A stretch of DNA of 64,000 bases. Source: Syncephalis fuscata. Its lineage: Eukaryota > Zoopagomycota > Zoopagomycetes > Zoopagales > Piptocephalidaceae. The notes beneath the pieces are model-generated. The model was not told where the DNA came from, searched no databases, and was given only the letters and a program-made list of their open reading frames with translations. This document shows positions 43,266-54,206 of this stretch, piece by piece. The first letter of the stretch is position 1; every line of letters begins with the position of its first letter. The DNA lies in the NCBI GenBank assembly GCA_025786725.1, contig JAHLTZ010000012.1, positions 496,001 to 560,000 on the forward strand, in the 5' to 3' direction. A program made the position numbers and the translations under genes.

Positions 43266-46200
43266 CTAAAGTGTATTGGACTGCCATTCTAGTAACACTG
43301 ACAATGCTAATGCCTTTAAAGCATCGGTTATGCTATTTAATAAATAATAGGCCACATACGATATAATTAACATATCTGCCATTTTTGTATAATTATACCT
43401 ACCTTCTATTAATACAAATCATTAAGCATTACAATACATAACATATATTTAATACTTGTTTGGTTAATATACAACTCCACTTACTGGCTATTAATATAAA
43501 TTGGTAAGTATCCACAGCATATAGCATGCAATTAGTATGTAGTTAGTTAGTATACAATATTATTTACCGCCTATCAGCATAAATTATTAAATATATCCAA
43601 GATGTAGCATATAATTAGTACATATCCACTTACTGCATAATTTTACTTACCATCTATTAATACAAATTATTGAATATATAATGATATTAGATTAATGCAT
43701 AGTTAATATAAAATGTCACTTACGGCCTATCAGTATAGGTTATTAAACACACACAACATATAGCATGCAATTAGTACATAGTTAGTTAATATACAATATC
43801 ACTTACCAGCTATTAATACAGGTTATTTAGCATGCAATGGTATTTAATTAATGCATAGTTAATATAAAATATTACTTACGACCTATTAATACAGGTCATT
43901 AAACATCCACAACGTATATCATGTAATTAATACATATTTGCTAGTATATTATGTCACTTACGAGCTATCATTATAGATTATTAAACACACACAACATATA
44001 GCATGCAATTAGTACATAGTTAGTTAATATACAATATCACTTACCAGCTATTAATACAGATATTAGCATGCAATGGTATTAATTAATGCATAGTTAATAT
44101 AAAATATTACTTACGACCTATTAATACAGGTCATTAAACATCCACAACGTATATCATGTAATTAGTACATATTTGCTAGTATATTATGTCACTTACGAGC
44201 TATCATTATAGATTATTAAACACCCACAACATATAGCATGTAATTAGTACATATCCACTCACTGCATAATTTCACTTACCAACTATTAATACAAATTATT
44301 GAGCATGTAATAGTATTTAGTTAATGCATAATTAATAAATATAAAATTTCACTTACGAGCTATCCGTATAGGTTATTAAACATACACAACATATAGTATG
44401 TAATTAGTACATATTTGTTAGTATATAATGTCACTTACGACCTATCAATACAGGTTATTGAGTATTCACAACATATAGAATGCAATTAGTACGTAGTTAA
44501 TTAATATACAATGTCACTTACGGCCTATTAACACAATTATCAAGCACACACAGCGCATAACACATAATTAATGCATAATTGGTTGATACACAGTGTCACT
44601 TACCAACTATTAACACAATTATCAAGCACACACAGCGCATAACACATAATTAATGCATGATTGGTTGATATACAACGTCACTTACAAACTATTAACACAA
44701 TCATCAAGCACACACAGTGCATAACACATAATTAATGCATAATTGGTTGATATACAACGTCACTTACTGGCTATTAACACAATCAGCAAGCACACACAGC
44801 GCATAACACATAATTAATGCATAATTGGTAATATATGATGTCACTTACGGCTATTAACACAATCAGCAAGCACACACAGCGCATAACACATAATTAATGC
44901 ATAATTGGTTGATATACAATGTCACTTACCGTCTATTAACACAATCATCAAGCACACATAGCGCATAACACATAATTAATGCATAATTGGTTGATATACA
45001 ATGTCACTTACCGTCTATTAACACAATCATCAAGCACACACAGTGCATAACACATAATTAATGCATAATTGGTTGATATACAACGTCACTTACTGGCTAT
45101 TAACACAATCAGCAAGCACACACAGTGCATAACACATAATTAATGCATGATTGGTTGATATACAATGTCACTTACCGTCTATTGACACAATATCAAGCAC
45201 ACATAGCGCATAACACATAATTAATGCATAATTGGTTGATATACAGTGTTACTTACTGCCTATTAACACAATCATCAAGCACACACAGCGCATAACACAT
45301 AATTAATGCATAATTGGTTGATATATAATGTCACTTACCAACTATTAACACAATCAGAAAGCACACACAGCGTATAACACATAATTAATGCATAATTGGT
45401 TGATATACAATGTCACTTACGAACTATTAACACAATCATCAAGCGCACACAGCGCATAACACATAATTAATGCATAATTGGTTGATATACAATGTCACTT
45501 ACTGGCTATTAACACAATCAGCAAGCACACACAGCGCATAACACATAATTAATGCATAATTGGTTTATATACAATGTCACTTACCGTCTATTAACACAAT
45601 TATCAAGCACACACAGTGCATAACACATAATTAATGCATAATTGGTTGATATACAGTGTTACTTACTGCCTATTAACACAATTATCAAGCACACATAGCG
45701 CATAACACATAATTAATGCATAATTGGTTGATATACAATGTCACTTACGGCCTATTAACACAATCAGCAAGCACACACAGCGCATAACACATAATTAATG
45801 CATGATTGGTTGATATACAATGTCACTTACCGTCTATTAACACAATTATCAAACACACACAGTGCATAACACATAATTAATGCATAATTGGTTGATACAC
45901 AGTGTTACTTACCAACTATTAACACAATCATTAAGCATACACAGCGCATAACACATAATTAATGCATAATTGGTTAATATACATGTCACTTACTGCCTAT
46001 TAACACAATTATCAAGCACACACAGTGCATAACACATAATTAATGCATGATTGGTTAATATACATATCACTTACTGCCTATTAACACAATTATCAAGCAC
46101 ACACAGCGTATAACACATAATTAATGCATAATTGGTTGATATACAGTGTCACTTACCGCCTATTAACACAATCATCAAGCACACACAGCGCATAACACAT

Positions 46201-47366
46201 AATTAATGCATAATTGGTTGATATACAATGTCACTTACGGCCTATTAACACAAGCAGCAAGCACACACAGCGCATAACACATAATTAATGCATAATTGGT
46301 TGATATACAATGTCACTTACTGTCTTTTAACACAATCAGCAAGCGCACACAGCGCATAACACATAATTAATGCATAATTGGTTGATATACAATGTCACTT
46401 ACCGCCTATTAACACAATCATTAAGCACACACAGCGCATAACACATAATTAATGCATAATTGGTTAATATACAATGTCACTTACGGCCTATTAACACAAT
46501 TATCAAGCACACACAGTGCATAACACATAATTAATGCATAATTGGTTGATATACAATGTCACTTACGGCCTATTAGCACAATCATCAAGCACACACAGTG
46601 CATAACACATAATTAATGCATAATTGGTTGATATACAATGTCACTTACCAACTATTAACACAATTATCAAGCACGTACAGTACATAGCATGTGATTAGTA
46701 CATAGCTAGTTCATATACAATTTCACTCACGTTCTATCGATACAAATTATTAAACATACATCGGATAGCATGCCGTTAATGTCTAGTTGAGTTATAAACT
46801 ACGTCACTTACTAGCTATTAATATAGATTTTTAAACATGATTTATATTATATGTTTAGCGCATAGCTGGTTAGTATATGATGCACTCACGAGCTATCAGA
46901 GTTAAATTGGTAAAAACAATATTTGATTAAATAAATGAATTATTGTTTTTACCGTAGTTTACCTCCTATTGATGCAAATGCAGCACATTAGTATCATCAA
47001 TGTAATATCAATTTATTGCTTTATGTTAAACCTACTTTTAGCCAATGGCGCTGGTTGACCCATTGTATATTAAAACAATAATTAATCAGCATATCAGTAA
47101 ATAGTTATAATCAATACTTACCACTGTTTATGCGTGTGTTGATTGTGTGTATGGCAATATTCAATAAGTGTTGGAACAATAGTTCATAATCATGACTTAC
47201 CGGCTAATACCATCATCGGTTAAATATAATGTTAGTAAGCGTATCAAATTCCAAATTTATTGCAAAACATACCACGACGGATTCGGTTTGGTTTAGCATC
47301 CACCATGGCAGTATTGACCACGAAAGCCACGACGAGGGTGCAGACGACGGCAATAGAAAGCTTCAT
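43266..47366 (-). CDS. Micro-exon gene 2: secreted protein with about 48 internal micro-exons (predicted)
   Basis: Paralogue of the gene at 16879-21439. Exon 1 (47273-47366) encodes MKLSIAVVCTLVVAFVVNTA, a signal peptide, then ...RIRR plus one base. Intron 1 (47204-47272) has a perfect TACTAAC branch site. Internal exons: CCG (47201-47203), a two-base TG that is TTG in the paralogue, a 15-base PLAK exon, then 45 exons of three bases (one has two). Each lies between an acceptor TAATAG and a donor GTAAGT. Reading on in phase 1 gives no stop, though other phases are also open, so this is weak support. The terminal exon (from 43297) reads LLEWQSNTL and stops at 43266-43268. No function can be assigned. 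The donor-acceptor regularity and triplet hypervariability support exons; only transcripts can prove them. Confidence 0.62.
43380..46990. repeat. Tandem intron-like array 2
   Basis: Units of about 70-85 nt, very homogeneous between 44500 and 46660 (about 83 nt each; core GTCACTTAC-NNN-CTATTAACACAAT, then AAGCACACACAG and TAATTAATGCATAATTGG). In the central block the body is nearly invariant, yet the NNN slot takes at least nine different triplets. Between 43700 and 44250 units are older and arranged as repeating pairs or triples (CAG, GAC, GAG order repeated). Unlike array 1, almost every unit keeps both splice dinucleotides. Confidence 0.92.
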
Positions 47367-47503
47367 GGTGATATTGATTTGTTGAAACAAACAATTAGAA
47401 TAGACAATAAATTGTATTTGGCAGAAAGTAGATAATAGTGAGTATTTGGCAGAAAGTAAATTGTGATGATGATGCTACTAGCTAGCTGTGTGTATTGTGT
47501 AGG

Positions 47504-47512
47504 CTATTTAAA
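47504..47512 (-). promoter_or_regulatory. TATA-like element of micro-exon gene 2
   Basis: TTTAAATAG on the minus strand, 138 nt upstream of the ATG, in a block conserved with the other micro-exon gene. Spacing to the start codon is nearly the same in both (134 and 138 nt). Confidence 0.5.
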
Positions 47513-49755
47513 CCCATTATCATGATGGGACACCAACATGCTACGCTGTATAGAATATACCATTGATGTGCAATGTAAACCAATGACGATGCATCTACAT
47601 GGAGGCTTGAAGCATACGTATAAGATCCTATCAATGACATGTAGTGTGCAGCCAAGCCTTTAATTTAGCCTGTCCAGCATTTACACAAATGGCACAACAA
47701 TCTCAATCATCCAACACATATTTGGTAGAAATCCATTTATTGATGTGTACTGTTCTTTTACACACAATCGGCCATGCGATGCAAATTGCATCTATTGGTT
47801 CTAAAGAAACAGCAAGATGCATCGCTGTGATTTTACTTCAGCTTGCTCGGAGTTACACAGATAAGGCGACAATCTCAAGCACCAGTACACATGGGATAGA
47901 AATGTGCCTATTAATCTCTACTGTGTTGTATCACGCGGTTTGGCTACACAAAACAGAGGCTATTGGTCCTCAGAAATAGTAATGATGCATCGCTGTGCCT
48001 TTGCCGTTGATTTACAAAAACTCAATTTCCAATATCTGCATGCACCACAAACAGCGTGTAGCTCACGAGATATCGCACTGATGTCGAGCAGCCTTTTTGG
48101 ATCTTTTGTATCAAATCAAAGCTAGTCAGTTGAGCCAGCAAACTGTATTTTATCTACTTAAAATAGCTGTAATCCTTTTAATAGCCAGTAAATAAGAATT
48201 CTTACTCAAACAGCGCATAACAGCAGCATCAATGCATTAGGTTGTATTTCTTTACATACATCTACCATTATGCATAAACTAGTTATGGCTTTTTGTGTCA
48301 TGAGAATATATCGTTTGGTTCGTACATGCGTTCAATTTAGCACTGCGGCTTGGTCACAAAAATAAGCAGTTTCTTTTTAGCACAGTGCTACTATATGTTG
48401 ATACAGGCTGTGTTGTTATTCATGAAATACTTTTATTAATTATTGACTGTTAAGCAAATGCATTTTAATAGTAAACACTGTGCTTAGCTACTTATGTCGC
48501 TGGTCACCTGACATTGAAAATGAAGCCAACCAAATGATATGCAACTATATGTACAGATATCAAGGCCATGTCTATCAAATTGCCCTAGTCGAATACGTTC
48601 AGCTTTAATCGTGTAACATCAGTGCATGATACATCAAGTAGTAGCAATTCTACTGTGCACATGACTTACACAGTAACAGCTTGATTAAAATAACAGGCCT
48701 GCAATTTGAAATCTGCATTAGAGGCTAGGCATTTGGATTGTATTTTTGCATCCTGCAACCCAACACTAGTGGTAAATTGTGCAACTTGTAACCATTTTGG
48801 TGATATTGTCCACTAATTGCAATATTTGCTGTCTGTTTTTCTTTATACTTCTGCGCATCAAATGTCATTTCCTAAATAATATGGAAACGAGCAATATTCA
48901 AGTACAATTTAGTTATTTAGTTGGTATTATAGCGTATATGGCCATATGTATTAGTCACAGCCACTGAGTGTTATCGATAACTAATGGCTAGTTACTGTGC
49001 TTACTGCTCGTTATCGGTACTGCATTCATGCTTATTGCTGCGTCTATTCTGGAGCCGATGTATATCTGTTTATGTTTTAATGCATTGTGTCTCGCACATA
49101 TCACATGTCATTGTAGCAATAGCAATTAGCTGGTTATTTTTGTACTGTAAACATCAACAGACACATTATACAACAGACAATGCCTTCAACAATTCTATTG
49201 TTAGTGGCTATACTTAATATCTATGTTTAAGTAACTATAGAGATACTTATGTTCCTAAAATAAGTGTAACCTACGCTTAAGATTGCGTAGCACGGGTTTG
49301 CACTTTGATCTCCCTGCTACAAAAGTGGTAAAATGCGTGAATATAAACGACTAAACAATCACATTGAACATGATATCACTTATACTTTGTTAAACTAGTG
49401 GCTATATTACTTGATTTGCATGTTCTTACTAATCCTGTATTTATTTAACCATGCAAGCATTCATGTGACGGTTAGGCTTGCATACATGATGTTCTACTTA
49501 TGTTACTTCCTTTCCTACCTTTATATATATATTGAGCATAACGCATAGCCATTTAATAAAATATCAACATTTATTCCTTCTATTCAATTGTGTCTTTCAA
49601 CGCTAACAACAACTGTGTTTATTCAAATTGTCTTTAACAGCTGTTTTATTTTACTTCATTGGCTATTTCGTAATACCACAACGCATCCTATATTCTCCCT
49701 ATATCATATCCTGTTTCCTACACTATTGTTTGTTTATTCCAACTGCTTGGCTAAC
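47513..49755. other. Gene-free spacer between micro-exon gene 2 and a secreted-protein gene
   Basis: Open frames here (for example 47644-47979 and 48984-49217) lack recognisable composition and I do not call them. The part at about 48590-48790 matches 22480-22720 of the other island. A short inverted repeat, GTAGCA...TGCTAC, lies at about 49285-49320. TATATATATATTGAG at about 49522-49536 is a TATA element for the downstream gene. Confidence 0.5.
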
Positions 49756-50067
49756 ATGAAGATCTTGTTTGCAATTGTTTGTGCCATTAGTGTCATGGCT
49801 GTGGCCTATGTAATTACTGTGGAAGCCAATCCAATGCCGAATGCACCAACGTCTAAGCGTCTCAGACGACATGTTAAGCCTAGGCTCCGCAGAGAAAGCG
49901 GACCTATAGCTATCGGTAGTGTTATAGAGAAAAAATCTGTTCAACTTAACACGCCACCTCCAGGGAAACAGTACATCTGGACTTGTAGCCAATCCACCGT
50001 CTTCACTCCCTTTTCTGAATTTACTTCTTCAAAGGCATGCTGGCAGCTTGTACCAATAGATCGTTAA
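49756..50067 (+). CDS. Small secreted basic protein, unknown family
   Basis: I do not recognise the family. It is a single exon of 103 aa. The N-terminus MKILFAIVCAISVMAVAYVI is a signal peptide and resembles the MKLSIAVVC leader of the micro-exon genes. Cleavage is likely after VEA. The next segment, NPMPNAPTSKRLRRHVKPRL, contains clustered basic sites (KRLRR, RLRR) typical of Kex2-type propeptide processing. The C-terminal domain has two cysteines (WTCSQS and KACWQL), compatible with one disulfide. An earlier in-frame start at 49588 is less likely because it would bury the signal peptide. It lies divergently from micro-exon gene 2, so it may share a regulatory region. A secreted effector or peptide precursor is an inference. 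Confidence 0.7.
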   Translation: MKILFAIVCAISVMAVAYVITVEANPMPNAPTSKRLRRHVKPRLRRESGPIAIGSVIEKKSVQLNTPPPGKQYIWTCSQSTVFTPFSEFTSSKACWQLVPIDR

Positions 50068-50831
50068 TTGTTAGCCAGACAGTAAATTAGTATTATAAAC
50101 CCAATTGCATTGAATTTTATTGCTTGATACTAACTGATGCCCTTTAATTGCTTATATTTTATATTCAATAAGCTATACATTAATACAAGCTACTCGTGTT
50201 TTATTGACTTGTATATACCTTTAGTCATTACAACTCATTGCACCTTGATTCACTATTACATTAACAAAAGTAACTCTATTTTTTCATTCTATTAGCTTTT
50301 GAATGCTTTATGTAAATCAAATATTTATTCTTATTTACAAAAACTATATAATTGTTTGATTAACATAAATAAGAAACGTCTCAATAAATAAATGCTAATG
50401 GGAATGAAAGTTGACAAATTGCACCAATACCTATATCTGATGCATCAGATATGTATTGCCCCTTGACCATCACGGTAATTACACACTATGTTGATTTATG
50501 GTCAAAACGTTTTATTATATGTAGCAAAAGCATAGTATACGATAAAAGAAAAGAGAACTAAAATAACAATGAATTAAGCGCACAATTCACCTCGAGTCGA
50601 ATTCTTTCAATAATCATATCGCATCTGATAATATTTTTTCCTTTATTTGAATCCTTTTCTTGTTCCATGACATTAAGATAACGGTACACTCTACCCCACA
50701 CGTATCGAGGAAGAAGTGGCTATTTTCTTGGTAGTCTATGTCTTTTTATCTATTGAACCTATTTTATTCATTTACTTGTCAGGCACAATTAGCAGAATCT
50801 AGTCTGTTACGACTCTAACAATCTAGTTACC

Positions 50832-52186
50832 ATGTCATTTCTTTGTCCTGACACCAGTCGATATGACGAACAGCCTGGCAAGCTGTTTTGCATACTTGGT
50901 TGTTGGCGGTTCTGGGCCTTGGCCTTGATAGTTATTGGCGTTTGTTGGTTTTGCGAAACATGCTGGTTCCGCGTAAGTAGTGCTAGTAGCAATATTGTGT
51001 TTGCTTGTGTGTGTGTGTGTGTGAATGGCAATGGGTGGCAGTAGCAGCGATTTTTATTTACCTTTCTATATAGAACACATTGCTACCATTTGTGAAACGC
51101 CATTTAACGATTCATGCCGACCAAACACCCATAGCCGCCACAGTGATGTTGACATCACTACAACAGCCATCTATGGAAAATAAATCCTACATAGTGGAAA
51201 AACCATTACCAGCAATACCATACAATACTACACCAGCAGTAGAGAAGGATCATGGTGCCGCTGCGGTGGTAGTATCTGAAGCTGATCCTCTGCCGGTTAC
51301 TACATTAATGGTCTGTTCTAAATGCGTTCGACGTGATCTACCGGATGCTTGTACTATGGCGGCCAATTGCCGTGTCCCCAATACTATTACACCTCCTTTA
51401 CTTGGAGATATGGAAGATCTGATAGGAGGCGCTGGATGCTTTGCCAATCCTTCTTTAATGAGTGCACGCGATGTGAAAGCCACCGCAACCGATGATCCCG
51501 ACTCAACGATTCAGATTAAAACCGGTCGAAAGCTTTACCATCGATTAAGAGCTCGTCGACTAGATAAGCTGTCGGCAGCAAAATCTTCAACCTCCACGAT
51601 CGATGAAGAGGCGGTAGCAGATAAAATGGCACATCAATTACGCATTGTTCCAGTGGATTGTTTAAGTAATTGTGATCGAGGTAATTGTATTGCTATTACA
51701 GCACCAGGTAAATATATATACCAATTTGGTGATTTGGATGAACGTCGTCCTGAAGTACTTGATGACATTATACGCTTTACAATGAACTACATGGAAAGTG
51801 CCGATGGGTTCAGTAAAACAAAGACTCGGCCCACATGGATGAAATCTAATGTACTGGCTCGCATTCCACCACTACCTATGCCATCTAATATAATACCAGA
51901 TTGGCACAACATGGAGCAAGAAGATATGTTAGAAGCGGAAGAAATACACCGACGAGTGGAACAACAACAGGAGCAACAAGAGCACCAGCAGATTATTAAC
52001 AAGGTGCCAGATGAACGAGCAATAGCATCAACAGCAACAGCAACAGCAACAATATCATCAACAGGAACATTGGTCCATCGACAGCATAGACATCATGATC
52101 ATGACCACCATAGCACATACAAACAATTAATGCCGCAAAACGACGAACAAAGAGAACCGTGCGATTGCCGAGAAAGTTTTGTCTAA
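50832..52186 (+). CDS. DUF1636-like (bacterial-type) cysteine protein with an N-terminal membrane span
   Basis: Exons are 50832-50972 and 51074-52186, giving 417 aa. The first exon has MSFLCPDTSRYDEQPGKLFC and a hydrophobic Trp/Cys-rich span (WALALIVIGVCWFC). In exon 2 VCSKCVRRDLPDAC is a CxxC knuckle. After a loop come LRIVPVDCLSNCDRGNCIAI, APGKYIYQFGDLDE and RPTWMKSNVLARIPPLP. That order (CxxC, then V-x-CLSNC-x-R/K-x-C-x-x-A, GKW/Y-x-Y-x-FGDLD, ARxPP) is the bacterial DUF1636 family. DUF1636 is thought to bind metal and often lies near cobalt or cobalamin genes; that is general knowledge, not shown here. The C-terminal 100 residues are Gln/His-rich and low complexity. Splicing and such tails show it is a resident nuclear gene. 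Possible old transfer from bacteria. Confidence 0.75.
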
Positions 52187-52273
52187 GCTGTGTTTAATAT
52201 TTACTAAAGTCGTTATTTCAAATGTTTTATTTAATACGATGTATTTATTCAGTAGATGACTGTAATGTATAAC

Positions 52274-53632
52274 TTAGAGGAAGAATCGTCGTCGGCTTGT
52301 TTCCATTTCCGACTAAAGAAATATAATACAAATGGATTAATATTAAATACTGTTACTAACATCTAACTAATGGATGTACTATGATCATTACCTTGAATTC
52401 CCATTCACGCTGTCCATTCTCCTTGTCAAATGTGCCTTTTTGTAGCCATTTTAATTTTAACGTAAATCGCGGTCCAATCTCTTGCAAATCAGCCCGTTTA
52501 CCCGATTTAAACATATATCTATACGTATTAAATACATTATATATAGTAGTCATTAATGAGTACTTAATACAGTATTACACCAAATATTTACCGATGCCGT
52601 CTAAAGAATATAAAGTCTCGTTGATTGTGGAATGTGCAAACCTGACGACCTTCAAATTCGGGTCTTTGAGGAAATAGCGAGGCAAACATACGTCCAACTG
52701 TATGACCAAGACGAGTATTAAAGTTATTAAGTATCAATTCAGGATGGTGGCTAGTGATTCTGCCGTGATTCTATCTCATTCTATTAATACTAATCATACA
52801 AATGTACTTATAGTCAATCTACTTACATGAATACTTTTATGATTTTGAATACTTGTCAACTTGAAATAGGCTGTTGGTCCATCGGGTAAATGAATAAATG
52901 TAATGGCATCTATAGTTCATGTGCAATCATCATATTAATCCATCTATTTAATTAATTAATACCAACTATATAGCTTACTTGGTACTTTCTTATCTTCATT
53001 TACTATCATAAGATCGGTATAGTCACGATTCTTACAAAACTCCACCATTTGTTTAATTTCGAATTTGACACCTCGTCGAACAAACTCGGCATTTGGAAAT
53101 ATCGATAATAATTCCTCGGCAAATAAATAGGTTGGCTAACCAGTCATTAAATGTTGTTAGATTATCGTAAAACAATCCTAGCGTATATATATTTATTTAC
53201 CTTGGCTGCATATTTACTTGTAGTAATTAATACCTTGGGGGCTTGTCCAGTAAAATAGGAAGCAAATTCATCGGTGGCCTCATCAATTGCTACCTAAATC
53301 ATTTGATATAAATACTGTTTAATTTATACCATTTACTAGTAACTTACTTCATCGTCATTTTCAGCCACAATAGTTTCGTCATATTCTCTTGTCGACTCTA
53401 GTGTTTTTGGTACGTTATTTGCTCGGCGTTCCTAATAACACTTTTAACAATAAGCCTATACGTTATCCAACTAACTTACTTCGGCTTTAATGGGATCTGC
53501 CTTTTCTTCTCTCTTTCTACGCAAACGTTCATCGCGTTGCTTCTTTGCTCTTTTCTGAATAAACTTGGCAAACACCTCTTGCCGCTTCTGCTTATTTTTA
53601 ATATTGGAAATGTGTGGCTGGTCTGAATCCAT
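52274..53632 (-). CDS. RPF1: Ribosome production factor 1 (Brix domain)
   Basis: RPF1 is a nucleolar factor for 60S subunit assembly that acts in early pre-rRNA processing. It starts at 53632 ([20 protein letters not shown]) with a Lys/Arg-rich coiled N-terminus. Then come [89 protein letters not shown] and [18 protein letters not shown]. It ends [10 protein letters not shown] at 52274-52276. The Brix core and the GPRFTLKL motif fit RPF1 rather than Rpf2, Imp4 or Ssf1. At least seven GT-AG exons join without a frame break. Confidence 0.94.
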
Positions 53633-53733
53633 CGTGTCAAGTGTAAATTAATAGAAAAAAAAAGAAAAAAGAAAGTGAACGGCAAGACTTACAACAGCAC
53701 CCATTTTACTTTTCTATTTCTGTTTCGTACATC

Positions 53734-54045
53734 ATGCCAAGATTCTCGCAATTGTCTCCACAAGCACAACGGTAATAAGCAATAAATTATATATTCAACG
53801 TGTATATATATATATTTATACTAATATTTAATATTTATTTGTAGCCTTGTTGTAATGACAGTATCAATGCCTATTTTTGTGGCTACTAGTTGGATGTTAT
53901 ATCGACGTGGTATGTATTTATTATCTAATAGTATTTACACAACTAATTATATAATAATACAATAATACAATAATACAATAATATAGTTATATTAGGAGAA
54001 GAACAGCGTACACCGCCATCTCAACCAAAGAAATCATCTAATTAA
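53734..54045 (+). CDS. 50-residue single-membrane-span protein, 3 exons
   Basis: Exons are 53734-53771, 53845-53909 and 53996-54045 (153 nt). The product begins MPRFSQLSPQAQRLVVMTV, has a membrane span (VMTVSMPIFVATSWMLY), then RRGEEQRTPPSQPKKSSN. I do not recognise it with certainty. The P-I-x-x-x-T-S-x-x-L-Y-(K/R)-R pattern recalls very small fungal mitochondrial inner-membrane proteins. It is divergent from RPF1 with 101 nt between the starts. It is too short for ordinary gene finding, but the three exons join cleanly in frame and both introns are GT-AG, which supports it. Confidence 0.65.
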
Positions 54046-54206
54046 TACGATTGATATTAAAGTGTTACTATTGTTCAATTAAATATAATTAAAATGAATA
54101 CAGTAATTTTATTTGTAAAAATTAATAGAAAACTATTGTTTTCGCTGTCGTAATAATCATGTTCTACACTGGCTATTTGTATTGACTCTTAATAGAGCCA
54201 TTCAAT

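Noticed and set aside
43380-46990. CRISPR array or simple satellite DNA
   Set aside because: There are no unique spacers of constant length and the host is eukaryotic. A plain satellite does not explain why repeat boundaries coincide with GTAAGT and TAATAG, or why variation is concentrated in the three bases between them.
47644-49217. Open frames at 47644-47979, 47904-48125, 48779-48967 and 48984-49217 as genes
   Set aside because: No conserved motifs, skewed residue composition, and part of the region matches non-coding spacer of the other island, where the frames are not kept.
49260-49330. Possible tRNA or structured RNA at the GTAGCA...TGCTAC inverted repeat
   Set aside because: Only a short hairpin is visible. 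There is no cloverleaf, A-box or B-box that I can recognise.
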